Below, piece by piece: positions 11,244 through 22,399 of a DNA stretch of 64,000 bases. The position numbers and the translations under genes are program-made. The stretch spans positions 10,478,001 through 10,542,000 of the forward strand of contig NC_083386.1 of assembly GCF_031755915.1 (NCBI RefSeq), given 5' to 3'. The stretch comes from Ziziphus jujuba. Taxonomy: Eukaryota; Streptophyta; Magnoliopsida; Rosales; Rhamnaceae. The stretch's first letter is position 1; each line of letters opens with the position of its first letter. The notes below the pieces were generated by a model that was given only the letters and a program-made list of their open reading frames with translations, made no database searches and had not been told where the DNA came from.

Positions 11244-12679
11244 ATGGCCTCCCAAGGTAATCTCCCAACACAGGGAGAACAAGTATTTGCTTTGCAAAAC
11301 GAAGTGGAAGCACTACAAGAAAAAATCCAAGAGATGGCAATAATGCATGAGTGGACCTAGAAGGCAAACCAAGAGCTAATGTAGCAATTGCAACAACTTC
11401 TCTCCCTTCCTGGAGTAAAGGGAGAAGGAATCATAGAATAGCAGCAGAGGGATGAAAGTGGAGGCAAGTCGCCTTGGGATAGACTATCTAAATCTCAACC
11501 ACTCTGCAGTGTAGCATTGAAGAGTTATAATGACAAAAAAGTAAGAAGAGACATGGCCAAGATGAGGGGACTTTGAAATTCAAGAAACCATCTCAAAAAG
11601 GTGTCAAAGAAGATCTGAGAGAGATTGTACAGGAAAAAGTCAAGAGGCAGAAAGGGGTAGCCCAGTTTGATCGACAATGGGTCTCGAATTTGGTTCATTC
11701 ACCATTTGCCAAATGGGTAGCCGAGATGAATCTACCGTCCCACTTTGTCCCTATGAAGTTTGACCTTTATGATAGCACATTCGACCCAATGGACCACTTG
11801 ACTCAATATTGTCATGGCATGTTCCCTCTCGGACTGCCCCATGATAGAAGAGAGCTTATAAAGTGCAAGATTTTAGCTACAAGTTTCAAGGGAGCAGCAC
11901 TTACTTGGTTTGACAATCTCAAACCAAAATCGATTCATTCTTTCAAAGAGCTTGTAAACCATTTTGATGCACAATTTGCTTCCAGCATGAAGGTAAAAAG
12001 GGAAGCAAACCACGTTTTCACTATAACTTAAGGGAGAAATGAATTTTTGAAAGCTTATACACAAATATTCAAAAAGAAGAAGGTTAGCATCTTAAAAAGC
12101 AATGAGTCGATCACAATTGAAGCTTTAAGGAAAGGGCTACTAAGAGAGAATCGTCTGTATGAATCATTCATAAAAAGAGTTCCCCAAACAATGATTAAAG
12201 CCATGTCTCGAGCAACAAAGGACATAAACCTGGAAGAAGATCCAAAAATGAAAAAAGAGATAAGGTTAGAAACATTGAGAAGGACGAACCTGTTATGGAG
12301 ATAAATAAGACTATATCTTAGCAAACCCATTCCACCCCTTCAATCTCGGACAAAAGCAACAAAGGCTGATAGGAGAAGACAAGATAAGATTAGTGATCCT
12401 TTCAAATACTATTCTTTAATGGTCTCTCCTGAACGCCTGGTCAAACACTTAAAGGGAAAGAAATATGTAAAGTGGCTAAAGAAAATGGCAACAGATTCAT
12501 ATAATCGAGATGCAAGAAAGTTTTATGCTTTTCATAATAGTTATGGTCACCTTACTACAGATTGTAGATGGTTAAAATGGGAAATTGAAGCACTAATAAA
12601 AAGAGGGTATTTGAAAGAGTTCATGCCAAAAGGAAAAAAAACTAGACATAGATTAATAAGAACCTCAAAAGAAGTATGA
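11244..12679 (+). pseudogene. Element H gag (broken)
   Basis: The ATG at 11244 opens a frame starting MASQGNLPTQGEQVFALQ with a coiled-coil-like N terminus, broken by several stops. The capsid part reads best at 11573-12031 (SPFAKWVAEMNLPSHF, FDLYDSTFDPMDHLTQY, FKGAALTWFDNL), the usual Tat/Athila gag core that packages retrotransposon RNA. A degenerate zinc-knuckle region (AFHNSYGHLTTDC) lies at about 12518-12568; its first cysteine position reads tyrosine. At least four stops or frame changes show it is a pseudogene. Confidence 0.75.
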
Positions 12680-12794
12680 TAACATTATAAGTACCATTCA
12701 TGGCGGATTTGCTTGTGGTGAAACCTCAATGAGAGAAAGAGCAAAACATATCAAGCTGGCAGAAGTATCATCGGTAAGTACCCCTAATTAAAAA

Positions 12795-13200
12795 ATGCCC
12801 AGACTAGAATCAACCCCTTCAATTGTAGTCATAGATTATGATACAAAGGGATTGCATATGCCGCATGATGATGCACTGATCATCAAAACAGATATAGCAA
12901 ACAACTGGATTTCAAGAATCCTGGAAGACAACGGTAGCTCGGTCGACATCATTTTCTTGTCAATGCTAAACAAAATGAATTGGAATAGTGCCGATGTAGA
13001 GAAAGTCAACACCATGAATCTTGTTGGATTCAATAGCGAGACAAGCTGAGTTATGGGAAAGATAACTATACCCATCCTGACAAAGGGCAAAACAGTGCTT
13101 TCTAAAATGATGGTGATTGACATAGACTCCGCATACAATGCTATTCTAGGGAGACCTTGGATCCATTCCATGGGAGCTGTAACGTCTTCTTATCATCAGG
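12795..13200 (+). pseudogene. Element H aspartic protease region (broken)
   Basis: The frame carries LEDNGSSVDIIF, where D-N-G-S-S is the active-site motif of Tat-lineage retropepsins, and further on YNAILGRPWIHSMGA, the conserved flap-distal block. In an intact element this enzyme cleaves the Gag-Pol polyprotein. A stop at about 13050 separates the two motifs, so the gene is broken. Confidence 0.7.
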
Positions 13201-13499
13201 TTGTGAAGAGTGACCAAGTCAATGCATGAACTTGCAATGTGGCAACCATGAAAGTAAAAACTCATGGTGACAAATAGCAATCACAAAACTTCGAGATTAC
13301 AACTGTAGAGGTGAATGAAGTTGAGAGTCCCAAAACCATTATGGAAATAGCTATGGATGAGAAGAAGCTGGACTAAAAAGTAAGCATTGGTGCAAGATTA
13401 TATGAAGAAATGAAGAAACAGTTTTTGAATTTTCTAAAAGGGAAAGAACATTGCTTCGCTTGGGATGTTTCGGACATGGAAGGAATAGATCCAGAAATA

Positions 13500-14438
13500 A
13501 TCACTCACCAACTGAACGTAGATTCGAATCATAAGCCAGTAAAACATTAAAAAAAGAAATTCTCACCCAAAAGAAGTCGAGTCGTCAATGAAGAAATACA
13601 AAAATTTAAAGATAGTGGACTCATTCGTACAATACACTACCCAGAATGGCTTGCAAATGTGGTGGTGGTGGTGATGAAGAAGAATGGGAAGCCACGGGTC
13701 TACATTGATTTTACAAACCTAATCAAAGCTTTCTCGAAGGACAGCTTCCCTCTTTTAATGATCAAAACCTTGGTGGATGCAACAGTTGGACACGAGATGT
13801 TAAGTTTTTTAGATGCATATTTAGGATATAACCAAATCCTGATGTATCCAGAAGATCAAGAGAAGACTTCATTCATGACTGATCGAGGAATATATTGCTA
13901 CAAGGCAATGCCCTTTGGACTCAAGAATGCAGGAGCAACTTACTAGAGGTTGGTAAATGAAATGTTTAGAGATTAGCTCGGGAAAACAATGGAGGTCTAT
14001 ATAGATGATATGCTCGTAAAGTCAGCTAAGGCAGAGGATCATCTGGATCAATTGGGATAAACTTTTGACGTGCTGGAGAAGTATAGGATGAAGTTGAACC
14101 CAACAAAGTATACTTTTGGGGTTTCAGGAGGAATGTTTCTCGATCATATGGTCACTCAGAAGGGGATCGAAGCAAACTCAAATCAAATCAAGGCTTTGAT
14201 TGATATGCCCTCTCCCTAAATTAAAACAGAAGTAATGAAACTAAATGGCAGAATTGCAGCTTTAAGCTGATTCATATCAAGGTCCTCAGATAAAAGCTAC
14301 AAATTCTTCAACATCCTCAAAGGATGCAAAGATTTCATTTGGACCGATGATTGTGAGGCAGCATTTCAAGAGTTGAAGGAGTATCTCAGTTCACCTCCTT
14401 TTTTGGTAAAACCAAATCCCGAAGCTATTCTTTAGTTG
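13500..14438 (+). pseudogene. Element H reverse transcriptase, left part (broken by stops and insertion)
   Basis: RT blocks appear in order: GLIRTIHYPEWLANVVVV, NGKPRVYIDFTNL, DAYLGYNQI, YKAMPFGLKNAGATY, and the catalytic box VYIDDMLVKS (YIDD at 13998-14009). Several in-frame stops are seen (after GATY, in NEMFRD*L, LG*TFD and elsewhere). The reading ends at the insertion point of element A, with target copy AGTTG at 14434-14438, and resumes at 30304. Confidence 0.8.
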
Positions 14439-14741
14439 TGATGCGGACCGGCCCGAGCTTGCACAACTGACAACTCACTGGGGTACTGATCTGATACGGA
14501 TGAAGACTGGACCGATCACTAGGGCTCAAGCTAAAAGGTTTAAGGACAACCTTGCTGCCTTTATCTAGAAAATAATTCATTCTCAAAAGGGCTTGTCCAT
14601 ACCTGAAGATAAAAGATCTGTTTTAAGTATCCAAGTGGTGGAGGCTGATACATCGGACACCCATACATCAGACATTTTATATTGGACACCCATGCCTCGG
14701 ACATCTGACCTCGGACTTTGGACATCGGACGTAACTTAGCT

Positions 14742-14871
14742 CGGACAGACATCAGTTAGCTCGGACAGACATCAGTTAGCTCAGATAGACATAAGTTAGC
14801 TCGGACAGACATAAGTTAGCTCGGACATCAGGCAGACATAAGTGAGCTCGGACATCAGACATAAGTCAGCT
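14742..14871 (+). repeat. Tandem repeats inside the element A 5' LTR
   Basis: Six units of a 20-bp motif (CGGACAGACATAAGTTAGCT and variants, the last two 27 and 23 bp long) lie head to tail in U3. The 3' LTR of the same element has five units (about 29653-29762), so unit number has changed since insertion. Confidence 0.85.
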
Positions 14872-15129
14872 TAGTTGTCAAATTAGTCAACTCGTTTTCT
14901 AATTTGCGTTTGACTTTTCTTTTTGGGTTTTTATTTATTTGCTAGACAAATAAGTTTAGGAAAATTTTTATTTTATTATTTTGTTTGAAAATTAATTAAT
15001 TCCTAATTGAAAATAAGGGAATTAATTAATTAGATTAGGAAAAGGAAAGATTCGGTCAAGCTAGAGCTCTTCATTGTGTGGCCAGTTTTTCCTAGGGTTT
15101 TTAGGATTTATTTTGTTTCTTTTAAAGCC

Positions 15130-15137
15130 TATTTAAA
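15130..15137 (+). promoter_or_regulatory. TATA-like box of the LTR promoter
   Basis: TATTTAAA within GCC-TATTTAAA-GGC is conserved in nearly all LTR copies of this family and is followed about 15 bases later by CAATAA. This is the expected arrangement for the U3 promoter and R-region processing signals. Function is inferred. Confidence 0.5.
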
Positions 15138-15427
15138 GGCTTATTTTTCAATAAGAATACAACTTTGATTTGATACAGAAAATTACTTGTGAGATTGAAT
15201 TCTCTTTGTTGTTTGAGAACACCTAAAACACCATTAGAGAATTGGTTGTTTTAGCTTGATTTATCAATAGGTTTTCCATCCCCTATTGTGGCGTCTACTT
15301 TATACTAAGGTTTTTAACCACAGGTTGGTTAGGGATTGAGGTCAATTCTATTAGAACTTAAACTTAATTAAGATCCGGGCAAATATAATACGAGTTTAGG
15401 AGCAGGTCGTCCTAGGTTCGTATTACT

Positions 15428-15439
15428 TGGTATCAGAGC
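15428..15439 (+). other. Primer-binding site of element A (initiator tRNA-Met)
   Basis: TGGTATCAGAGC starts two bases after the LTR end and matches the complement of the 3' end of plant initiator tRNA-Met, which primes minus-strand DNA synthesis in many plant LTR elements. Confidence 0.85.
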
Positions 15440-16560
15440 TAAATTTTGTTCAGGTTTGATCTATCTTTATTTTCTTTATTTGTTTTTGTGTTATTCTGCA
15501 ATTTTAGCATTAGGTTAAGGTTGCATCCATCCCATACACGTTCTGCATCTTAAAAAAAAAAAAAAATTCATTCCTAGTTGAATTAGGATTTCCTAGTTTT
15601 ATCGTATTTTTGTTTCCTAGTTTGTTGGTTGTCTTTTATCATTGTTCTTGTTAATTTGGTTTTTGTTGATTTTTCTTTGCTGTTTTAGTCTTAGATATTT
15701 GCATTCATATATTTAAAAAAAAAAATAAAAAAAGAAAAAAAAGAAAAAAAAAAGAGTTTGCGGCAACATTTAAAAAAAAAAAAACTGTACATTTGTGTTT
15801 ATTTGGAGGTCACGGGTTTGGTGTTTTTTTTGGAGTTGGACAGTTGTTTATATTCTGTGAGTGAAAAAAAAAAAAAAAAGAAAAAGAAGAGGTAAAGCCG
15901 AATAAAAAAAAATATATTTCGGTTTGTTGGAGTTTGATTTGTTTGCCGGAAATTTGTTGGAGCTGCTGGTTTTTTGATTATTTATTCAATATTTGAGTTG
16001 CTGGGAAATTATTTTTGCTGCTGGATATTTGGATTTTGGGTGCTTAAATTATTTGGATTAAAATTAGTTAAAGGAATTGATACAAAACTTGAATCACAAA
16101 GAACAACAACCAATAACTTTTCTATATTTTGTTCACTTTGATTCTTGTTCATATTTGAATTTCTTTTTCTAGAATTTTATTCCTGAACTCATAATATATT
16201 ACCATCTGGTCCAGTTCTTCAAAATTCCAAAATTTTCTCATTAATTTGCTTTATTTTGTCTAGAAAAACCGAAAATAGATATTTTCATTCCGTTTGGTAT
16301 TTGTTTATTTTTGCTTACTGTTTTGTTGATAAGTTTAATTAAAATATACTTGTGAACTAATTGCTGTTTTATGGGTGTTTTAATTAGAACTTCGAGATAA
16401 TTCATTGAGAGGAAAAAGGCAAGAGAGTGTGAGCACAAAAGAGGGTTAAAAGCCAAAATTAGTGTGCAAACACGAGTGTCGAGTCCTCATTTGAGTGAAA
16501 CACGTAAGGGAGTAAAATTGTAAGGTCCTATTTTTATTTTTATTGCATTATTATACTAAC
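15440..16560 (+). other. Untranslated leader of element A
   Basis: About 1.1 kb of AT-rich leader with A-rich runs (15552-15566, 15714-15784, 15865-15880) between the primer-binding site and the gag ATG. No coding. The same leader is recognisable in B, C, D and K. Confidence 0.7.
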
Positions 16561-16591
16561 ATGACAGAATCAAGAATGAGGAGAGGAGAGC
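16561..16591 (+). pseudogene. Element A gag, first codons before the B insertion
   Basis: The ATG at 16561 gives MTESRMRRGE and then B begins. The frame resumes exactly at 24591 (PPLRINEEES). The target duplication AGAGC occurs at 16587-16591 and 24586-24590. Confidence 0.85.
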
Positions 16592-17619
16592 TGATACGAA
16601 CCTAGGATGACCTGCTCCTAAACCCTTATTATATTAGCCCAGATCTCAATTAAGTTCAAGTTCTAATGGAATGGACCTCAACCTATAACCAACCTGTGGT
16701 TAGAAACCTTGGTATAATGTAGACGCCACAATAGGGGATGAAAAACCTATTGATAAGTCAAGCTAAAACAACCAATTCTCTAATGGTATTTAAGGTGTTC
16801 TCAAAGAACAAAGAGATAATTAATCTCACAAGTATTTTCTCAATCAAATCAAAGTTGTATTCATATTGAAAAATAAGCCTTTAAATAGGCTTCGAAAGAA
16901 ACAAAATAAACCCTAAAAACCCTAGGTAAAACCGGCCACACACATAAAGAAATCTAGTTGACCGAAACTATACTTCCTTTCCTAATCTAAGTTTGATTAA
17001 TTAATTCCTTTATATTAAATTAGGAATTACTTAATTTACAATGGAATGAATAAAATAAAAACCTTCCTAAAGTTATTTGTCCAGACAATAAATAAATAAA
17101 AACCCAAAAAGAAAGAAAGCCAAACGTAAATTAGATAACGAGTTGACTTTGACATCTAGGCTGAATTATGTCTTCAACCGAGCTAACTTATGTCTGCCTG
17201 ATGTCCAAGCTAACTTACGTCTGCCTGATGTCCGAGCTAACTTATGGCCTATCCGAACTAACTGATGTCTGTCCGAGCTAACTGATGTCTATCCGAGCTA
17301 GCTTATTGTTTGTCCGAGCTAAGTTTCGTCCGATGTCCGAAGTCTAAGGTCAGATGTCCGAGACATGGGTGTCCGATATAAAATGTCCGATCTATGGGTG
17401 TCCGATATATCAACCTCCAACATTTGGATAATTAAAACAGGTCTTTTATCTTCAGGTATGGACAAGTCCTTTTGAGAATGAATTACTTTCTGGATAAAGG
17501 CAGCAAGGTTGTCCTTAAACCTCTTAGCTTGAGCCCTAGTGATCGGTCCAGTCTTTATCCGTATCGGATCAGTACCCCAGTGAGTTATGGGTTGTGCGAG
17601 TTGGGGCAGGTTCGCATCA
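16592..17619 (-). repeat. Element B 3' LTR
   Basis: Read on the minus strand it starts TGATGCGAACC and ends GTTCGTATCA. It is 1028 bp against 1022 bp for its partner. By eye about a dozen differences fall in the first 240 bases from the 16592 side, so the pair has diverged noticeably. Confidence 0.92.
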
Positions 17620-18047
17620 TTCCCCTCCTCTTGAAAAGGATTTGTCCTCAAATCGAAGTCATCACCTGCAGCAAAAGGAGATAAATCAGTAACATTAAAG
17701 GTGGCACTAACACTATACTCACTCGGTAAATCAAGTTTGTAGGCATTGTCGTTTATCCTTTTCAAAACTTGAAAAGGTCCATCGCCCCTCGGCATGAGTT
17801 TGGATTTCCTTTGTTCAGGAAACCTATCTTTCCTTAAATGCAGCCACACCCAATCTCCAGGTTCAAACACCATTGATTTTCGGCCTTGATTAGCCACCTT
17901 TGCATATTGCTCGGTCCTTCTCTCAATATTTGCTTGTGTCTTCTCATGAATCTGCTTTACAAAATCAGCTTTTTGTTTTCCATCTAGATTAGCACGCTCA
18001 CTTAAAGGTAAATGTGTTAAATCTAATGGAGTCGAAGGATTAAAATC
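17319..18047 (-). pseudogene. Element B integrase C-terminal domain and LTR-encoded tail
   Basis: From 17897 downwards the frame reads MANQGRKSMVFEPGDWVWLHL, RKSKLMPRGDGPFQVL, then DLSPFAAGDDFDLRTNPFQEEGND, the C-terminal integrase module of Ty3 chromoviruses. It then runs without a stop through the purine tract into the 3' LTR, adding MHW-type linker residues, GPITRAQAKRFKDN and a tail of about 70 residues ending at 17319. A tail of this kind is a putative chromatin-targeting region in CRM elements. Confidence 0.75.
17620..17632 (-). other. Polypurine tract of element B
   Basis: AAGAGGAGGGGAA on the minus strand abuts the 3' LTR and would prime plus-strand synthesis. It lies inside the pol frame, where it encodes EEGN. 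Confidence 0.8.
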
Positions 18048-18637
18048 TTAAACAATTTCAAATGGAGTAAATTTAGTTGCTGAATGTAAAGACCTATTAT
18101 ATGCAAATTCAACATGTGGCAAGCATTCTTCCCAAGTTCTTAAATTTCTACTAATCAATGCTCTCAACAATGCAGACAAGGTTCTATTTACTACTTCGGT
18201 TTGTCCATCAGTTTGTGGATGACAAGTAGTTGAAAATAAAAGCTTAGTACCTAACTTAGCCCGCAAAGTTTTCCAAAAATAGCCTAAGAACTTAGCATCC
18301 CTATCTGAAACAATAGTTTTTGGCATTCCATGCAATCTCACAATTTCCTTGAAAAATAAATTAGCAATATTGGATGCATCATAAGTTTTGTTACATGCAT
18401 AAAATGTGCCATCTTAGAAAACCTATCCACTACAACAAATATTGAATCCTTACCTATCCTTGATTGAGGCAACCCAAGGATAAAATCCATAGACAAATCG
18501 ATCCAAGGATAGGTAGGAATCGGCAAAGGCTTGTACAATCCATGCGGCTTCAATGTTGATTTTGTTTTTTGTCACTTCAAACATCTTTCACAAATTCTCT
18601 CAATGTCTCTCCTCATATTAGGCCAATAAAAATGTTC
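18048..18637 (-). pseudogene. Element B integrase core (broken)
   Basis: Two overlapping frames carry the catalytic core: [30 protein letters not shown] (first Asp region), [14 protein letters not shown] (second Asp), and [16 protein letters not shown] (catalytic Glu). A one-base disruption near 18338-18410 changes frame. Intact protein would insert the cDNA into the host chromosome. Confidence 0.8.
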
Positions 18638-19549
18638 TTACAGCAAGGATAAAGTTTTTAAAACTCCAAAATGACCCATTAAACCACCCCCATGTCCTTC
18701 CCGAACCAATAATTCCCTAATACTACAATTAGGCACACAAAGTTTGTTTTCCTTAAACAAATGTCCCTCAAATATGTAAAATTTATTAAATCCATGTTTC
18801 AAACAGGTTCTAAAAATTTCTCCAAAGTCGCTATCATGCTCATAAAGTTCTTTCAATTGTTCAAATCCAAGCAATATAGCATCTAAGGTAGAAAAGAGTA
18901 CATACCTTCGGGATAATGCATCAACAACCACATTTTCCTTATCTTTTTTGTAGCGGATCACATATGGAAAGGTCTCAATAAATTCAATCCACTTGGCATG
19001 CCTTCGGTTAAGCTTTCCTTGACCCTTGATATGCTTCAAAGACTCATGATCCGTATGAATTACAAACTCCTTTGGCATGAGATAATGCTACCACGTCTCT
19101 AAAGCCCTCACCAAAGCATACATCTCCTTGTCATAAGTCGGGTAGTTTAGGGCAGCTCCATTTAATTTTTCACTAAAGTAGGTTATGGGTCTTCCTTCTT
19201 TCATTAAGACAGCTCCAATGCCTACATCCGAAGCATCGCACTCAATTTCAAAAGTCTTAGAAAAATTTGGCAAAACTAATAAAGGTGCATTACACAATTT
19301 TTCTTTCAACAAATTAAAAGATTTTTCTTGTACTTCCCCTCATTTAAAGCCGACATTCTTCTTGACGACTTCATTCAATGGTGCTGCTATGGTACTAAAA
19401 TCCTTGACAAATCTTCTATAAAAGCTTGCCAAGCCATGAAAGCTCCACACTTGGGTGATAGAAGTAGGAACCGGCCCCTCTTGAATTACTTTCACCTTAG
19501 CTTGGTCAACTTTGATTCCTGCAGCACTTACTACAAATCCTAGAAACAC
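18638..19549 (-). pseudogene. Element B RT connection, RNase H and integrase zinc region (broken)
   Basis: Minus-strand frames at 19340-19549 ([31 protein letters not shown]), 19088-19312 ([40 protein letters not shown]) and 18638-19078 ([26 protein letters not shown], then the [10 protein letters not shown] part of the HHCC module). These are the end of RT, the RNase H domain with its Asp residues, and the integrase entry. Stops separate them at about 19339, 19313 and 19085. Confidence 0.82.
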
Positions 19550-19561
19550 AAGCTCATCTTT

Positions 19562-20263
19562 TCAAAATTCACATTTTTTAATGTTAGCAAACAATCTTTC
19601 CTTTCTAAGAACTTGTAAAACTTGCCTAAGTTGATCCACATGGTCATCCAAATTTCGGCTATATATTAGAATGTCATCAAAATAAATAACCACAAATTTA
19701 CCAATAAATGGACGCATTACATGATTCATAAGCCTCATGAAAGTACTAGGTGCATTGGATAATCCAAAAGGCATAACTAACCATTCATACAGCCCATATT
19801 TAGTTTTGAATGCGGTTTTCCATTCATCACCTTCTTTTATCCTAATTTGGTGATAACCACTCCTAAGATCAATTTTTGTAAACATGCAAGCACCATGCAA
19901 CTCATCAAGCATATCATCTAATCTAGGAATGAGGTGTCTGTATTTGATGGTAATGTTATTTATAGCCCTACAATCAACACACATTCTCCAAGAACCATCC
20001 TTTTTAGGTACCAACAAAACAGGAACAGCACATGGACTTAAACTCTCACGAATGTATCCTTTATCAAGCAAATCACTTACCTGTTTTTGCAGCTCCTTTG
20101 TTTCTTCAGGGTTACTCCTATAAGCTGGTCTATTTGGTATGGCAGCCCCTAGAACAAAGTTAATTTGATGTTCTATTCCTCGAATAGGTGGTAGTCCACT
20201 TGGAATCTCATTTGGGAGGACATCTCCAAATTCCTTCAAAAGAGAAATCATTGAACTTGGCAA
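19562..20263 (-). pseudogene. Element B reverse transcriptase, long open part
   Basis: An uninterrupted 233-codon stretch with all RT blocks: [63 protein letters not shown] and the catalytic YFDD at residues 194-197 (counted from 20263). It copies the element RNA into DNA in the virus-like particle. It reads well on its own but is cut from RNase H by a stop just after KKCEF, so the polyprotein is broken. Confidence 0.85.
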
Positions 20264-20733
20264 TTCAAGTTCTTCAAAGTTAGTTTAATCATTAAAATAA
20301 TTTTCTTTATAAATCATGACCAGCAAAGGTTTCTTACACTCAATAACCTTATTAATATCCCCTAAACTCAAATAAAAGTTGCTACTTAACCTTTCTTTTC
20401 TTTCTTTTTCTTTTTTTTCCTTGGATTGGCGCAAACCTTCGGATTTTTCTTCCTTCTTCAAGCTCTCGGGTTTGCCATTTTCTTTCCCCTCTCTTTCGGC
20501 TTTTCCTTGATCTTTCCACTCAATATGAGCCTTAGAAACCTTACCTTGATCAGCAACCTCATTCTTACCTTTTGAAAGGTTGGTGAAGTTGTTGGTGCCA
20601 TACTTACTTTTTCCTTGAGCTTTTTGGCTTCTCTCTTTTGTTGCATTTGTAATTGGTCTTTGTAAATCTCTTTAGGAGATAATGGTTCTAGCTTGACCTT
20701 CTTCCCTTTAAACTTGAAAACAATACTATTTTC
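20264..20733 (-). pseudogene. Element B protease-RT linker (broken)
   Basis: A charged Lys/Glu-rich linker followed by SNFYLSLGDINKVIE and a stretch leading to the RT. It matches the linker of A (26361-26760). It includes stops and a frame change. No enzymatic domain. Confidence 0.6.
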
Positions 20734-21300
20734 TCAACCAAAATGAGTAGCATCTTTATCAAATTGCCACGGCTTACCTAATAGTATATGTCCAGCAATC
20801 ATGGGTACAATATCACATAAAACTACACCCTCATATCTACCTATACTAAACTTTACTTTGGCTTGTTTGTTTACTTTCATCTCACCACTATCATTAAGCC
20901 ATTGTAATCTATATGGTTCAGGATGTTTTATTGTTTTTAAGCCTAATTTATCAATGACAAGGTTACTTATTACATTAGTACAACTCCCACTATCTATGAT
21001 CATGCTACAAATTTTACCTTGTATTTCACAACGAGTGTGGAAGATGTTCTCACGCTGAATTTGTTCTTCATTCTCGTAAACAGCAAGTACCCTCCTCGAG
21101 ACCAAATTTAGCTCAACATTTGATGCATTCAGTGGTTCGGCCTCATCATCATGTCCTTCATCTTCTTGTTCGATTTCAGCCTCACTAGCGTCACTTTCGG
21201 ATTCCACCTCTCCATTACCTTAATTACCATTATCCTTCTATTTGGGCATTGGCTGGCTATATGTCCTCTTCCTTGGCACTTGAAACAAATAATTTCTCTT
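20734..21300 (-). pseudogene. Element B zinc knuckle and aspartic protease (broken)
   Basis: The zinc knuckle CFKCQGRGHIASQCPNR lies at about 21245-21290, followed by a stop. The frame 20734-21207 then encodes an acidic stretch and the retropepsin with the active site MIIDSGSCTNVI (Asp at about residue 72) and IAGHILLGKPWQF. The knuckle binds element RNA; the protease matures Gag-Pol. Confidence 0.8.
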
Positions 21301-21305
21301 GACTT

Positions 21306-22399
21306 TTAAGGTTTGGGTTTAGATTTTACCTCATCTTTAATGGCTTGGGTAGGTTCGATTTTAAATTCTGTTATTGGCCGGTTGGAAACTTCTTCACCAA
21401 GTTTCGGCTTCAGCTTGCTTTCATAAGTGGAATTGTTTCTCCAGCCACTTGAACTTGTCCTTCCACTGCTAGAAACTCCTCCAAACCGTGTGCTAATACC
21501 CCTCCTCTTGAATTGGTTCTCAAGCTTAATTGCTACATGCAACATCTCCTCCAATTCCAAATATTGTTGTAATTCAAGTTGGTTGGCAATGTCACGGTTT
21601 AACCCTATAAGAAATCTTGCCATTGTTACCTCCCTATCCTCATTCATATTCAGCCTCATCATTAACGTCTCCATCTCTTTGTAATAATCCTCCACGGACC
21701 TAGTTCCTTGAGATAAAGATTGAAGCCTTTGATGCAGCAACCTATGGTAATGGGATGGCACAAACCGTTTCCTCAGGGCTCCTTTCATTTGTCGCCATTT
21801 CAGATTAAGTCATCACCAACTCTTCTTCAGGTATTTTGCTCATTAGTTCACCATTGGAGTGCATAATGTCCAAACTCCATTGCTGCCAACTTCACCTTCT
21901 TACCTTCCGAATAGTTGTGGCAGTAAAAAATCATCTCCATTTTTTCTTCCCACTTCAAATAAGCTTCGGGATCACTTTTACCCATAAAAGGTGGGATGTT
22001 AACCTTGATATTTCCCAAATCATCATCTGTATCTTACCTCCCATATCTTACACGGCCAGCTCTATCTTGGACAGCAAAAGTTTCGTCCATACCTTCCTCA
22101 AAGTCTCCACTGAATGGCTCCTCATCAAATTCCTCTCTCGGTCTCTCGCGACCTCCTCGTCCTCCATGGAATTCTTGCCTATTTCTTGTGTGCGGCATTC
22201 CTTGTGAGGCTTTTAGTCTTCCCACTCTTTGATTCACATGCTCAACTTGAGCACTAACCCGCTGTATTGACTCCAAAACAGCTCTCATGTCCACTTGGTC
22301 TCCACTCCCGGTAGCTCGGGCATCGCCATGGAATGCTACGGACTCCTCATCATTGATCCTCAAGGGTGGCTCTCCTCTCCTCATTCTTGATTCTGTCAT
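21306..22399 (-). pseudogene. Element B gag (broken)
   Basis: It starts at the ATG at 22397-22399 (MTESRMRRGEPPLRI). The first open part ends at 22034 (FAVQDRAGRVRYGR then stop). The middle, NIPPFMGKSDPEAYL to HYALQW, has several stops; 21306-21788 reads LRKRFVPSHYHRLLHQRLQSL through ELEEMLHVAIKLENQF. These are the retrotransposon gag core motifs. An Arg/Gly-rich box (GGRGGRERPREEF) near residue 90 may bind RNA. Confidence 0.85.

Larger units (their letters stand above)
14439..15425 (+). repeat. Element A 5' LTR
   Basis: It starts TGATGCGGACC and ends GTTCGTATTA (consensus GTTCGTATCA). It contains the pol-tail coding stretch (GPITRAQAKRF), a 20-bp tandem repeat block (14742-14871), an AT-rich 14-bp inverted repeat (14990-15003 with 15018-15031), a TATA-like TATTTAAA at 15130-15137 followed by CAATAAG, and a hairpin near 15308-15325. 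The order fits U3-R-U5. By eye it differs from the 3' LTR at about 16 of the last 370 aligned bases. Confidence 0.9.

Noticed and set aside
14742..14871. CRISPR-like array of short repeats
   Set aside because: The units are contiguous tandem repeats without unique spacers and lie inside a plant LTR.
15428..15439. Part of a tRNA gene
   Set aside because: Only 12 bases match the complement of a tRNA 3' end at the standard primer-site position; no cloverleaf surrounds them.
20801..21058. Plus-strand frame over the B protease and similar frames at 19884, 21427, 25288, 25915 and 42034
   Set aside because: They are antisense shadows of conserved gag/pol coding and recur only because the sense strand is conserved.
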